DNA of 64,000 nt, taken from assembly GCF_030315745.1 (NCBI RefSeq), contig NZ_JASXSH010000001.1, forward strand, positions 307,908 to 371,907, read 5' to 3'. Origin of the DNA: Gordonia heveisoli (GTDB taxonomy: Bacteria; Actinomycetota; Actinomycetes; Mycobacteriales; Mycobacteriaceae). The first letter of the stretch is position 1. Every line of letters begins with the position of its first letter. Made by a program: the position numbers and the translations under genes. The notes beneath the pieces were generated by a model, which saw only the letters and a program-made list of their open reading frames with translations, did not search any database and was not told the DNA's origin. Positions 19,387 through 28,321 of the stretch are shown here, one piece after another.

Positions 19387-19436
19387 TGTGATCTGTCACA
19401 CACAGTAGGAGTCTACGCGTTGCAGGTGCGTTGCAG
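19387..19436 (-). promoter_or_regulatory. Candidate operator region of the aldehyde dehydrogenase gene
   Basis: Two elements lie just upstream of the dehydrogenase start. One is an inverted repeat, TGTGA-TCTG-TCACA (19387-19400). The other is a 9-nt direct repeat GCGTTGCAG at 19417-19425 and 19428-19436, an 11-nt (one helical turn) period. The adjacent GAF-HTH protein is the obvious candidate ligand. Confidence 0.5.
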
Positions 19437-19499
19437 CCTTGTTCGAACCCGCGGAAAAGCTACTCTGAACTGCATCTATATCGCAGCACCGCCGTTTGG

Positions 19500-20792
19500 T
19501 CAGACCCCGTATCGCCGGTCGAGCAACCGGATCCGGCCACCGGCCACCGCGCGGTCGGGATGCCCGACGGGGAGACGATGCTCCAGCCGGCGCCAGGCCA
19601 CCAGGTCGTCGCGCCCGTGCGCCGACGACGTCCACGTTCGCAGCACCGACACCTCGCCGTCGGCGATCACCCGCGAACGGATGTCCTCGCGCAGTTCTTC
19701 GAAGATCTCGACGATGCCCGGTGCCGACGACTCGACGAGCAGGCCGCCGCGTCCCAGCGCCGCGATCGCGGTCCCGAGGCCGGAGCCCCCGGCAGCGACC
19801 TGGCCCCGCAGATCGGCGAGGTCAGAACCCAGTTCGACGGTCAGCCGGTACGGACGCGAGCCGACGACATCCGGGCCGAGGTCGCGTCGTAGGCGGGAGA
19901 TCTCGGCACGCACCGTCACCGGATCGATGCCGTCCTCGGCCAGGTGCAGGGCCAGTTGTTCGGTGTTCAGCCCCTGGGGATGGGCCTGCAGCAACACCAA
20001 GATCTCCGCATGACGGCGCGACAGCGACCGGGTACCGACGCCGCTGTCCCAGCGGTAGCCGCCCTCACCGAGCACCGACAACCGCGGTCCGGCCCCCCTG
20101 CCGGACGCCGAGAAGACCTTCGGATCCGCAAGATCGATTGCGGTGGAGTGTAATTCGCGCTCCACCGCCGCGACCACAGATCGCACCGCGGCCAGCGCGA
20201 AGGGTGCGGCGACCTCGCGCCCACCGGTGACGTCGATGACGCCGATGACGTGTCCGGTGACCGGATCGTGCACGGGTGCGGCAGCACAGCTCCACTCCTG
20301 CACCGCACCGGCGAAATGTTCGGGTCCGACAACCTGCACGCCCTGGTCGACAGCCAGCGCCAGTCCGGGAGCGTTGGTGCCGACGACTTCCTCACTCCAC
20401 ACCGAACCCTCGACGAAGTTGATCCGCCCGGCCTTATCCCGCGCGTCGGAATCGCCTTCGATCCAGAGCAGACGGCCGACCTGGTCGGTGAGTGCGACGA
20501 CCACGCCGGAATCGGCGATGGCGTCGACCATGAGCGATTGGACGAGCGGACGCACCGCGGTGATCGGGTGGGCAGCGCGATACTCGGCGAATTCGGCGTC
20601 GCTCATCGCTGGTGGCGCCGCCGGGGCCACGGCGACCGAGTCGGTGATGCCGGGGTCGATCCCGCGTTTGAGCGAGCGCGCCCACGAGTCGCGCACCACC
20701 GACCGCACCGTGTCCGTCGGCGGCGTCACCCCGGAGAGAAAGTCCTCGTACGCTCGACGGATGCGTGCGGCCACCGCGGTAGCGTCGCTCAT
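19500..20792 (-). CDS. AcoR-like GAF-domain transcriptional regulator (no AAA+ domain)
   Basis: A 430-residue regulator from ATG 20792, chosen for the perfect GGAGGT site upstream; an ATG at 20864 is less likely. The N-terminus resembles AcoR: RRAYEDFLSG and VVRDSWARSLKRGIDPGITD. A GAF domain follows, with NFVEGSVWSEEVVGTNAPGL and AAPVHDPVTGHVIGVIDVTG. The C-terminal part carries a winged-helix-like segment (LSRRHAEILVLLQAHPQGLN, VTVRAEISRLRRDLG). Unlike AcoR it has no sigma-54 ATPase, the usual actinobacterial version. It probably senses an aldehyde or alcohol and controls the dehydrogenase gene 155 nt downstream. Confidence 0.82.
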   Translation of the reverse strand: MSDATAVAARIRRAYEDFLSGVTPPTDTVRSVVRDSWARSLKRGIDPGITDSVAVAPAAPPAMSDAEFAEYRAAHPITAVRPLVQSLMVDAIADSGVVVALTDQVGRLLWIEGDSDARDKAGRINFVEGSVWSEEVVGTNAPGLALAVDQGVQVVGPEHFAGAVQEWSCAAAPVHDPVTGHVIGVIDVTGGREVAAPFALAAVRSVVAAVERELHSTAIDLADPKVFSASGRGAGPRLSVLGEGGYRWDSGVGTRSLSRRHAEILVLLQAHPQGLNTEQLALHLAEDGIDPVTVRAEISRLRRDLGPDVVGSRPYRLTVELGSDLADLRGQVAAGGSGLGTAIAALGRGGLLVESSAPGIVEIFEELREDIRSRVIADGEVSVLRTWTSSAHGRDDLVAWRRLEHRLPVGHPDRAVAGGRIRLLDRRYGV

Positions 20793-20985
20793 TCCACCTC
20801 CGTCGATTGCTGCCGTCCTGCACGATTCTGCCGCGCCAGGTGTGACCTGGGCAACAGGCATCAAATCAGCCCCCGACCCTACCCGCGGCCGACCGAACGC
20901 CTGCTGCGGGTGCGAATGCCCAGGGTATGCGGGAATCCCGGCCGTGTCGATGTCGGTCGGCCACTGCCGCCGGGATCCGGTGCCA

Positions 20986-21840
20986 TCAGTCGAAGCGCGC
21001 CGAGAAGCCGCGGGGCGTCATCCCGGTGACCGTGCGGAAATCCCGGACGAGGTGCGCCTCGTCGGCATAACCGAGTTCGGCGGCCAGCACCGCGAGGGTG
21101 TCGCCGGGTTCGCGGAGCCGCTCGGCGGCCTCATGGAGCCGCCTGCGCTGGATCAGCCACTTTGGGGTGAGCCCGAGCCGCCGACGGGTGATGCGTTGCA
21201 GACTGCGTTCGGTGAGGTGGAAGTGATCGCAGATCTGGCCGACCGCAGTCACCTCGGACCGATTCTCGACGTATTCGACGATCTCGTTGATCAGGCGGCC
21301 TTCGGCGTCGATGGGTAGGTGCGGCCGCAACCAGTCCTCGACGAGTGCGGTCGCCCGACGTTGGGTGTTCTCGTCGGCGTCGACGCTCATCACCACCCGC
21401 ACCCGCCGGGCGAGATCGGCGCCTCGGTCGCCGAAGACGGCGTCGAGTTCGTCATGCCGATCGGTCCATTCGTGGACGCCACCACCGATCACGAGTGCGC
21501 CGGCCGCCGGTGTCAGCATCACCCCGACCGCCCATCCGTCACCGGTCAGCGTGGTCTCCGACAGCCCGGTGGCCACTCCGTAGAACCGTGCGTAGTCCTC
21601 GGTGATCACCAGCAGACACACCGGATATTGCAGGACTCGCTGCGGTGCCGCGTCGGCCGGAACCGACCAGATCGGCACCCAGAAGCGTCGGATCAGATCG
21701 GTGAGCTCGGCGGTCGGCGGCCATCGTCCGATCCGATACGAACTGTCTGCGGGGTCGACGAGGTGAGCTCGTTCGATGTCATCGGGTCGCCCGCGGCCGC
21801 CACCCGCCACCGCCGACGACGATCTGTCGGGTTTGTTCAA
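20986..21840 (-). CDS. AraC-family transcriptional regulator
   Basis: A 284-residue regulator. I place the start at TTG 21840, because AGGAGGT lies 9 nt upstream; earlier in-frame ATGs at 21873 and 21876 would run into the divergent gene. The N-terminal sensing part includes WVPIWSVPADAAPQRVLQYP. The C-terminal AraC domain has two helix-turn-helix units: VGQICDHFHLTERSLQRITR and LAVLAAELGYADEAHLVRDF, ending FRTVTGMTPRGFSARFD. It is divergent from the TIGR03086 gene with only about 34 nt between starts, so it may regulate that gene. Confidence 0.88.
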   Translation of the reverse strand: MNKPDRSSSAVAGGGRGRPDDIERAHLVDPADSSYRIGRWPPTAELTDLIRRFWVPIWSVPADAAPQRVLQYPVCLLVITEDYARFYGVATGLSETTLTGDGWAVGVMLTPAAGALVIGGGVHEWTDRHDELDAVFGDRGADLARRVRVVMSVDADENTQRRATALVEDWLRPHLPIDAEGRLINEIVEYVENRSEVTAVGQICDHFHLTERSLQRITRRRLGLTPKWLIQRRRLHEAAERLREPGDTLAVLAAELGYADEAHLVRDFRTVTGMTPRGFSARFD

Positions 21841-21874
21841 GTGCCGGCCACCTCCTGCGCGGTTGACTCTCATC

Positions 21875-22483
21875 ATGACCTCAACCACCGACAACACCGC
21901 AACCACCGACAACACCGCAACCACCACCGCCGACCGATACGCCGAACTCGCCGACGGATTCGGTACTGTCCTCGATGCCGTCGACAGTGCCTCAGCCGCC
22001 GACGAGGGCGCATCGCGATGGGAAGCCGCTTCCCCGTGTGCGGGCTGGAGTGCCCGCGACGTCGTCGGGCACGTCATCGACACCCAGCGCAGCTTCCTGG
22101 CCGGACAGGGTATCGACCTCGGCGCCGCCCCCGACCTCACCGAACCGGCCATCGCGTGGCGCGCCCATCGGGCCGCTGTCGGGCAGATCCTCGCCGACCC
22201 CGACGTCGCCGCGCGCACCTACGACGGGCACTTCGGCCCGACCACGATCGGTGACACGCTGCTGCGCTTCTACGGATTCGACCTCATCGCGCACCGCTGG
22301 GACATCGCCACCGCGGCCGGTATCGACCACCGATTCACCGAGGACGAACTGACCAGCCTGGAAACCGGTGCGGACGGCTTCGGCGATGCTCTCTACGCCG
22401 ACGGTGTCTGCGCACGCATCGACATCCCAGCCGGCGCGGACCGTCAGACGATCCTGCTGGCGCGTCTGGGTCGTCGGGCCTGA
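21875..22483 (+). CDS. TIGR03086-family (DinB/maleylpyruvate isomerase-fold) protein
   Basis: A 202-residue protein starting at ATG 21875. It begins with a threonine-rich leader encoded by an 18-nt tandem repeat (TTDNTA twice). A helical-bundle metal-binding domain follows: WEAASPCAGWSARDVVGHVI with the conserved His, AHRAAVGQILADPD, and FYGFDLIAHRWDIATAAG. Members of this fold include mycothiol-dependent enzymes, but the activity of this subfamily is not known. It is divergent from the AraC regulator. Confidence 0.85.
   Translation: MTSTTDNTATTDNTATTTADRYAELADGFGTVLDAVDSASAADEGASRWEAASPCAGWSARDVVGHVIDTQRSFLAGQGIDLGAAPDLTEPAIAWRAHRAAVGQILADPDVAARTYDGHFGPTTIGDTLLRFYGFDLIAHRWDIATAAGIDHRFTEDELTSLETGADGFGDALYADGVCARIDIPAGADRQTILLARLGRRA
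21883..21918. repeat. 18-nt tandem repeat at the 5' end of the TIGR03086 gene
   Basis: AACCACCGACAACACCGC occurs twice without a gap (21883-21900, 21901-21918). It is coding, but it also lies where the promoter of the divergent AraC gene (start 21840) should be. Confidence 0.7.
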
Positions 22484-22526
22484 ATCGACATCGTTCCCAC
22501 CTTCCGGGCGGGTGCTACCCCAGCAG

Positions 22527-22781
22527 TCACGGAATCCATCCGTTATGCCGCGGGTATCCCGCCCGCAGGTGGCTGTAGAGATAGGTGCTGACCAGCAACG
22601 CGGCGCCGCAGATGATCGACGGCCAAAGGAAGTCGTTGTTCATCGAGTCGCGCACCGAGGCGAGCGCCCAGCCGATGACCAACAGCACCAAGCCGATCGT
22701 GGTGAAGATCCGGACCACCAGCACCACGGTGGTGACGAGAGCCCAGACGATCTCGCGGCGTCGTCCGTTGTCGGCGTTCAC
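22527..22781 (-). CDS. Small hypothetical membrane protein
   Basis: An 84-residue protein from GTG 22781, with AGGGG nearby upstream; ATG 22820 is an alternative giving 97 residues. Two or three transmembrane helices are visible: IVWALVTTVVLVVRIFTTIG, a run through LVLLVIGWALASV, and SIICGAALLVSTYLYSHL. No family is recognised. It is divergent from the yccF-like gene. Confidence 0.7.
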   Translation of the reverse strand: MNADNGRRREIVWALVTTVVLVVRIFTTIGLVLLVIGWALASVRDSMNNDFLWPSIICGAALLVSTYLYSHLRAGYPRHNGWIP

Positions 22782-22849
22782 CGTCCACCCCTGCACACGG
22801 GCTCGAGCATATCCAGGCATCAGCGTCGGCAGCAGCGCACAATGACCTC

Positions 22850-23251
22850 ATGAAGACGATTCTGAATGTCATCTGGCTGCTTCTCTGCGGGATCTGGATG
22901 GCACTGGGGTATGTGATCGCCGGCATCATCTGCTGCATCCTCATCATCACCATCCCGTTCGGCATCGCCTCCTTCCGGATGGCGAACTACGCGCTGTGGC
23001 CGTTCGGGCGCACCACCATCCGCAAACCCACCGCAGGTGCGGCATCGGTGATCGGCAACATCATCTGGATCGTCGTCGCGGGCCTGTGGCTGGCCATCGG
23101 CCACATCGCGACCGGCCTGGCGATGTGTGTGACGATCATCGGTATCCCGCTCGGCATCGCCAGCTTCAAGATGGTGCCGATCTCGCTGCTTCCGCTCGGC
23201 ACCGAGATCGTGTCCACCAACGATCCGCGCGCATCGATGCCCGCCGTCTGA
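22850..23251 (+). CDS. YccF-family inner-membrane protein
   Basis: A 133-residue protein made of two tandem YccF units. Each has a hydrophobic helix pair followed by a turn of the type IPFGIASFRMANYALWPFGR (first) and IPLGIASFKMVPISLLPLGT (second). These repeats are diagnostic. The function of the family is not established. The next gene begins 92 nt later, behind a SigK-type promoter. Confidence 0.92.
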   Translation: MKTILNVIWLLLCGIWMALGYVIAGIICCILIITIPFGIASFRMANYALWPFGRTTIRKPTAGAASVIGNIIWIVVAGLWLAIGHIATGLAMCVTIIGIPLGIASFKMVPISLLPLGTEIVSTNDPRASMPAV

Positions 23252-23309
23252 CCACCGGGGTTTCCCCGACGGCCGGGCCAGGTCGGTGAAACCCGTCTGC
23301 CGGGTGAAC

Positions 23310-23337
23310 CCATCCAGATCGTCGGCGGCGCCGAATA
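23310..23337 (+). promoter_or_regulatory. SigK-type promoter of the UfaA1-like cluster
   Basis: CCATCC (23310-23315), a 16-nt spacer, then CGAATA (23332-23337). This matches exactly the -35/-10 pair I recall for mycobacterial SigK promoters. The first codon of the downstream gene (ATG 23344) lies 7 nt past the -10 element, where transcription should begin, so the transcript is probably leaderless. The sigK gene itself is the fifth gene downstream. Confidence 0.8.
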
Positions 23338-23343
23338 CCCGGC

Positions 23344-24708
23344 ATGGACGACCTCGATCGACATCCGCCAGTCCCGCAGGTACCGGTCCCCGTCACCGGT
23401 GAACGCCCCGCCTCGGTGGCGGTCATCGGCGGTGGCGTCGCCGGTCTGACCGCCGCACACATCGCCGCCCGGCATGCCCGCATCACGCTCTTCGAAGCCG
23501 ACGATCGGCTCGGGGGCCACGCCCACACCCAGTACGTCACCCTCGACGACGGTTCGCGGGTCGCCGTCGACACCGGGTTCATCGTCCACAACGATCGCAC
23601 CTATCCCACGCTGTTGACGTTGTTCGACGAGTTGGGGATCGCCACCACCGACACCGACATGTCGATGTCGGTGCGCTCGGAGATCAGCGGCCTCGAATAT
23701 GCGGGTGCGTTAGGGCTGTCGGGACTGTTCCCCACCATGCGCACCCTGACGCGTGGCCGCTACCTGCGCATGCTCGTGGAGATCACCCGTTTCCATCGGG
23801 CCGCCCGCCGTGTGCTCGACGCCGCGGGCGACGACATCCCGCTGTCGGAGTTCGTCGACCGCGAGGGTTTCAGCGACTACTTCCGCGACAACTTTCTCCT
23901 GCCTCTGGTCGCAGCCGTGTGGTCGTGCGAATCACACACCGCCGCAGCCTATCCCGCCCGCTACCTGTTCACCTTTCTCGATCATCACGGCATGCTGACC
24001 GTCTTCGGCTCCCCCACCTGGCGAACCGTACGGGGCGGGTCGGTGCAGTACGTCGACGCGGTGGCGGACGGGGTCCGTGCCCGGGGCGGGACGATCCGGT
24101 TGTCCGCGCCGGTCCGCCGCATCACCGAGTCCGCCGACGGCGTCACGGTCACCACCGACGACGCTGTCGAGACCTTCGACGCCGTCGTGGTCGCCACCCA
24201 TCCCCATCAGGCCCTCGCCATGCTCACCGACCCCGGCCCGCTGGTATCGGAAGTCCTCGGCTCGATCCGCTACGCCGCCAAACCCGCTGTCCTGCACACC
24301 GACACCTGGCTGCTGCCACGTGCCGAGAAGGCCCGTGCATCGTGGAACTATCAGATCCGCGACGACGGCCGTGGTCCCGGCGAGATCGCCGTCACCTACG
24401 ACCTCACCAGGCTGATGCGCCTGGCCGTCGCCAAACCCCGGCTGCTGGTCACCATGGGACGAACCGACCTTGTCGATCCGGCGCAGGTCCTGGCCGAGAT
24501 GACCTACGAACATCCCGTCTACACCGTCGAATCCGTCGCCGCGCAGGCCCGCCTGCCCGAGATCGACTCCAGCCGGGTCGTCTTCGCCGGGGCCTACCAC
24601 GGATGGGGATTTCACGAGGACGGCGCCGCGTCGGGCGCACGGGCCGCGGCCCGACTGGGACTGAGCTGGACCGACCAGCCCGAGCACGATCGGGTGGCCA
24701 CGCCATGA
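23344..24708 (+). CDS. FAD-dependent amine-oxidase-like oxidoreductase (Rv0449c-like)
   Basis: A 454-residue flavoprotein. After a short leader the dinucleotide motif VAVIGGGVAGLTAAHIAARH appears, then LFEADDRLGGHAHTQ. A substrate-domain stretch follows (SDYFRDNFLLPLVAAVWSCE), and a C-terminal FAD-contact region VVFAGAYHGWGFHEDGAASG. This family accompanies cyclopropane-synthase-like methyltransferases in many bacteria and is thought to modify unsaturated fatty acyl chains; the exact reaction here is inferred only. It overlaps the next gene by 4 nt and starts the SigK-linked operon. Confidence 0.88.
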   Translation: MDDLDRHPPVPQVPVPVTGERPASVAVIGGGVAGLTAAHIAARHARITLFEADDRLGGHAHTQYVTLDDGSRVAVDTGFIVHNDRTYPTLLTLFDELGIATTDTDMSMSVRSEISGLEYAGALGLSGLFPTMRTLTRGRYLRMLVEITRFHRAARRVLDAAGDDIPLSEFVDREGFSDYFRDNFLLPLVAAVWSCESHTAAAYPARYLFTFLDHHGMLTVFGSPTWRTVRGGSVQYVDAVADGVRARGGTIRLSAPVRRITESADGVTVTTDDAVETFDAVVVATHPHQALAMLTDPGPLVSEVLGSIRYAAKPAVLHTDTWLLPRAEKARASWNYQIRDDGRGPGEIAVTYDLTRLMRLAVAKPRLLVTMGRTDLVDPAQVLAEMTYEHPVYTVESVAAQARLPEIDSSRVVFAGAYHGWGFHEDGAASGARAAARLGLSWTDQPEHDRVATP

Positions 24709-25496
24709 CCGACGTCGCCGAGGTGATCAGCCCCTCGGCACCGACCCCCTCGCTGGTGCCGACCCGCATCGTCCACACCCGCACCGGCCCGGTGCGGCAC
24801 AGCTTCGCCTATCGGAGTCAGTCCTGGTTCGTCGACGTCGAGGAACTGCCGCGGCTCCCCCGGATGCTGGCACCGTTCGCCCGGTTCCGCGGCGACGATC
24901 ACTTCCCCGAGCCGCCTACCCCCGACCAGTCGTTGCGGCAGCGGCTGGACGACCACCTGGTCGGCGCCGGTGTCACCCCACCCGCCGGGCGGGTGACCGC
25001 GCTGCTGTCACCCCGGGTGGCCGGCTATGTGTTCAATCCGCTGAGCGTCTTCTGGTGTCATGACGCCGACGAGCGGCTGTGTCTGATCGTCGCCGAGGTG
25101 CACAACACCTACGGCGGTCGTCATTGCTATCTGCTGACGCCCGACCGCGACGGTCGCGCACACACCGACAAACGGTTCTATGTCTCACCGTTCAACGACG
25201 TCTCCGGCCGCTACGACCTGTCCCTGCCCGAACCCGGTGCCGACGGTCGGGTCGCCCTGTCGGTGACCTTGCGCCGGGACGACGAACAGCCGTTCGTCGC
25301 CACCCTGCGCGGCCGGACGGTGCAGGCATCGACGGGCGCGGTCGCGCGGGCGCAGCTTCGGACCCCGCTGGCACCGCTGCTCGTCGCCGGCCGGATACGG
25401 CTCCAGGGCATCCGCCTGTGGCTGCGGCGGCTACCCATTCACCCGCGACCCGAAAACCCGCGACGCCATTCACCGCGAACGAGGACCGACTCATGA
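24705..25496 (+). CDS. DUF1365 protein (Rv0448c-like)
   Basis: A 263-residue protein starting at ATG 24705 inside the upstream stop (ATGA overlap). DUF1365 hallmarks: TGPVRHSFAYRSQSWFVDVE, LSPRVAGYVFNPLSVFWCHD, IVAEVHNTYGGRHCYLL, and DKRFYVSPFNDVSGRYDL. It is always found with the flavoprotein and the CFA-like methyltransferase. No activity has been shown that I know of. The stop overlaps the next gene by 4 nt. Confidence 0.9.
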   Translation: MTDVAEVISPSAPTPSLVPTRIVHTRTGPVRHSFAYRSQSWFVDVEELPRLPRMLAPFARFRGDDHFPEPPTPDQSLRQRLDDHLVGAGVTPPAGRVTALLSPRVAGYVFNPLSVFWCHDADERLCLIVAEVHNTYGGRHCYLLTPDRDGRAHTDKRFYVSPFNDVSGRYDLSLPEPGADGRVALSVTLRRDDEQPFVATLRGRTVQASTGAVARAQLRTPLAPLLVAGRIRLQGIRLWLRRLPIHPRPENPRRHSPRTRTDS

Positions 25497-26770
25497 ACGA
25501 TTCCACCGTCTCCTGCTCACCAGATCCGACGCGTTGGCCCGACGTCGCCGCAGCACCTGCGGGCCGATTGTCGGGGATACGGGCCCGGGCCGCGATGTGG
25601 CTGTTCCGCCGCGCGGTCGGCAAGCTCGACATCAGGGTGGAGTATCCCCACGGCGCCGACGCCGGTCCGGCAACCGGACGTATCCAGCCGCGCATGATCA
25701 TTCGGCGTCCAGACCAGTTCGCCCGACGTGTGGGTTCGACCGGTCTGATCGGGTTCGGTGAGTCTTTCATGGCCGGTGACTGGACCACCGACGATCTCGT
25801 CGGCGTGCTGACGCCTTTCGCCGAGCAGGCTTCGACACTCATACCTCCTGCGCTGCAACATCTTCGACGTCTGGTGCTACCGTCGCGCCCGGCTGCCGAA
25901 GCAAATACGCAGGCGAACTCCCGTCGACACATCGCCGCACACTACGATCTCTCCGACGAGCTGTTCGCCACCTTCCTGGACGAGACCATGTCCTATTCGA
26001 GCGGGCTGTTCGACGGACCGCCGCTGGCCGCGGCCTGGCCAGATCTGGTGGCCGCCCAGCATCGCAAGATCGACCGGCTGCTGGACCTGGCCGGCGTCGG
26101 CCCCGGCACTCGACTCCTCGAGATCGGCACCGGCTGGGGTGAACTCTGCCTCCGAGCCGGCGCCCGGGGTGCGATGGTCACCTCGGTCACCCTGTCCGCC
26201 CACCAGCGCGACCTGGCCCGTCGACGCGTCGCCGAGGCCGGTCTGTCCGACCGGGTGAGCATCGAACTGCTCGACTACCGCGAGGTGACCGGCACCTATG
26301 ACGCGGTCGTGTCGGTCGAGATGATCGAGGCCGTCGGCGCACAGTACTGGCCTGCCTACTTCGAGCAACTCGACCATGTCCTCCGTCCGCACGGCCGGGT
26401 CGCGATCCAGGCGATCACCATGCCGCATGACCGAATGTCGGTTTCACACAACACATATACCTGGGTGCAGAAGTACATCTTCCCCGGCGGACAGCTGCCG
26501 TCGGTCGACGCACTCGCCGAGACCGCGGCCCGACATTCGCACCTTCGGTTGACCTCGTCGATGGCCTTCGGCACCCACTACGCCCAGACCCTGAAGCTCT
26601 GGCGGGAACGCTTCGACGCACATCACGACGATGTACGACGGCTCGGTTTCGACCGAACCTTCGAACGGATGTGGCGCTTCTATCTGGCCTACTCCGAAGC
26701 CGGGTTCCGCGCCGGCTATCTCGACGTTCATCAACTCGTCTTCACCCGACCGACGGAGGTGACCCGATGA
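25493..26770 (+). CDS. ufaA1: Cyclopropane-fatty-acid-synthase-like methyltransferase (UfaA1-like, Rv0447c)
   Basis: A 425-residue SAM-dependent methyltransferase acting on unsaturated phospholipid acyl chains. The N-terminal lipid-binding region includes GLIGFGESFMAGDWTTDDLV and HYDLSDELFATFLDETMSYS. The SAM site is LLEIGTGWGELCLRAGARGA, with VSVEMIEAVGAQYWPAYFEQ beyond it. Products of this family range from cyclopropane to methyl-branched or other modified fatty acids, and the sequence alone does not decide which. The symbol follows synteny with the M. tuberculosis block. It is coupled by ATGA overlaps on both sides. Confidence 0.9.
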   Translation: MNDSTVSCSPDPTRWPDVAAAPAGRLSGIRARAAMWLFRRAVGKLDIRVEYPHGADAGPATGRIQPRMIIRRPDQFARRVGSTGLIGFGESFMAGDWTTDDLVGVLTPFAEQASTLIPPALQHLRRLVLPSRPAAEANTQANSRRHIAAHYDLSDELFATFLDETMSYSSGLFDGPPLAAAWPDLVAAQHRKIDRLLDLAGVGPGTRLLEIGTGWGELCLRAGARGAMVTSVTLSAHQRDLARRRVAEAGLSDRVSIELLDYREVTGTYDAVVSVEMIEAVGAQYWPAYFEQLDHVLRPHGRVAIQAITMPHDRMSVSHNTYTWVQKYIFPGGQLPSVDALAETAARHSHLRLTSSMAFGTHYAQTLKLWRERFDAHHDDVRRLGFDRTFERMWRFYLAYSEAGFRAGYLDVHQLVFTRPTEVTR

Positions 26771-27585
26771 CCGGCTGGCTTGGATTCTTCGTGCTGTCCG
26801 CGGTGAGCCTCGCGGTACTCGCCGTCATCCAGGCGGTCACCTTCGCCGTCGGGCGCCGAATCGGCCGCTACAACGTCGTCGACGTGGCCTGGGGTGCCGG
26901 GTTCGTCGCCGTCGCACTGCTCGCCCTGGTCGTCGGCGGCGGTGACCCGACCCGACGGTGGGTGCTCGCCGCCCTCGTCACGGTGTGGGGACTGCGGCTG
27001 TCGTGGCATATGGTCCGCAAGTCGGCCGGCCGCGGCGAGGACCCGCGCTACACCGAACTCCTCGCACGCACCGACGGCAGTATCGGCGCCGTGATCCGCA
27101 AGGTCTTCGCCACCCAGGGCATTTCGCAGTGGTTTGTCTCGCTGCCCATACAGGTGTCGGCGGTGGTGGCGGGCGGAACCGGACCGCTCGGACGTTCACT
27201 ACTCATCGTCGGCACGGTGGTGTGCATCTTCGGGTTCGTATTCGAATCCGTCGGTGACGCCCAGCTCCGGCGGTTCAAGGATGATCCCGGCAGCCGAGGT
27301 CAGATCATGGACGGCGGTCTGTGGGCATGGACCCGGCATCCGAACTACTTCGGCGACTCCTGCGTGTGGTGGGGTATCTGGCTGATCGCGGCCGGAGCCT
27401 GGCCCGCGGCCCTGACCATCGCCTCCCCTGTCGCGATGACCTACTTCCTGGTGTACGCCACCGGCGCCCGCCTGCTCGAACGATCGATGAGCAGTCGCCC
27501 GGGCTATCGCGAGTATCAACTGCGCACCTCCTACTTCCTGCCCCGCCCGCCCCGACGCCTCGCCGATCGACGACCCCAGCCCTGA
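26767..27585 (+). CDS. DUF1295 membrane protein (Rv0446c-like)
   Basis: A 272-residue membrane protein with about six helices. The steroid-reductase-like DUF1295 pattern is clear: RYNVVDVAWGAGFVAVALLA, GLRLSWHMVRKSAGRGEDPR, QWFVSLPIQV, and the C-terminal GLWAWTRHPNYFGDSCVWWG plus PGYREYQLRTSYFLP. The fold suggests NADPH-dependent reduction of a lipid double bond, which would fit the acyl-modifying operon; that is inference. It is followed after 169 nt by sigK. Confidence 0.9.
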   Translation: MTGWLGFFVLSAVSLAVLAVIQAVTFAVGRRIGRYNVVDVAWGAGFVAVALLALVVGGGDPTRRWVLAALVTVWGLRLSWHMVRKSAGRGEDPRYTELLARTDGSIGAVIRKVFATQGISQWFVSLPIQVSAVVAGGTGPLGRSLLIVGTVVCIFGFVFESVGDAQLRRFKDDPGSRGQIMDGGLWAWTRHPNYFGDSCVWWGIWLIAAGAWPAALTIASPVAMTYFLVYATGARLLERSMSSRPGYREYQLRTSYFLPRPPRRLADRRPQP

Positions 27586-27754
27586 GTAGCTCCCCACCCC
27601 CACGAACCAGCCGGTACTTGCCATGACCGTCAGCCTCCCGCCTGCCTGCGCCTCACCGCCCTCCACCGCTACCGCGACGTTGAAGCGACGCACTCGGCCG
27701 ATTAGTGTTGCCCTCCATGAGCCGACACCGACCACGACGCCGTGGGGTGCATCG

Positions 27755-28321
27755 GTGACCGCGACGTCCGATCTCGATGCGTTGCCGGGGTTGCTCGCAC
27801 GCATCGCCGAGGGGGATACCGCGGCATTCGCCGCGTTCTACGACCTGACCGGCCCACGCGTCTACGGCATGGTGCTGCGGGTTCTGCGCGACCCCGGCTA
27901 CAGTGAGGAGACCACCCAAGAGGTTTATCTCCAGGTGTGGCGCAATGCGGGCACCTACTCCGCGCAGGCCGGGTCGGCGCTGTCCTGGCTGATCACGCTC
28001 GCGCATCGACGCGCGGTCGACCGGGTCCGCAGCGAACAGGCGGCGACCCGCCGCGACGAGCGTTACGGCTCCGCACATCAGCCCACCGATTTCGACGTGG
28101 TCAGCGAGGCGGTCGGGGTCGCCGAGACGCGGCGCACCGTCATCGGATGTCTGGAGACGCTCACCGCGACGCAACGTCAGTCGGTTGATCTCGCGTACTA
28201 CGGCGGCCTGACCTATCGCGAGGTCGCCGAGCGGCTCGACGTCGCGCTGCCGACCATCAAATCCCGAATCCGCGACGGTCTGTCGCGATTGCGCAACTGT
28301 CTGGGAGGTGACGATGCCTGA
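27755..28321 (+). CDS. sigK: ECF RNA polymerase sigma factor SigK
   Basis: A 188-residue sigma factor from GTG 27755, which gives the usual SigK length; the frame is open from 27623. Region 2 contains FAAFYDLTGPRVYGMVLRVL, GYSEETTQEVYLQVWRNAGT and SWLITLAHRRAVDRVRSEQA. Region 4 contains VIGCLETLTATQRQSVDLAY and GLTYREVAERLDVALPTIKS. Its gene overlaps the anti-sigma gene, and the same order (DUF1295, sigK, rskA) occurs in mycobacteria. It probably drives the SigK-type promoter at 23310, forming a positive loop through read-through. No fasciclin (MPT70/83) gene is in view. Confidence 0.92.
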   Translation: MTATSDLDALPGLLARIAEGDTAAFAAFYDLTGPRVYGMVLRVLRDPGYSEETTQEVYLQVWRNAGTYSAQAGSALSWLITLAHRRAVDRVRSEQAATRRDERYGSAHQPTDFDVVSEAVGVAETRRTVIGCLETLTATQRQSVDLAYYGGLTYREVAERLDVALPTIKSRIRDGLSRLRNCLGGDDA

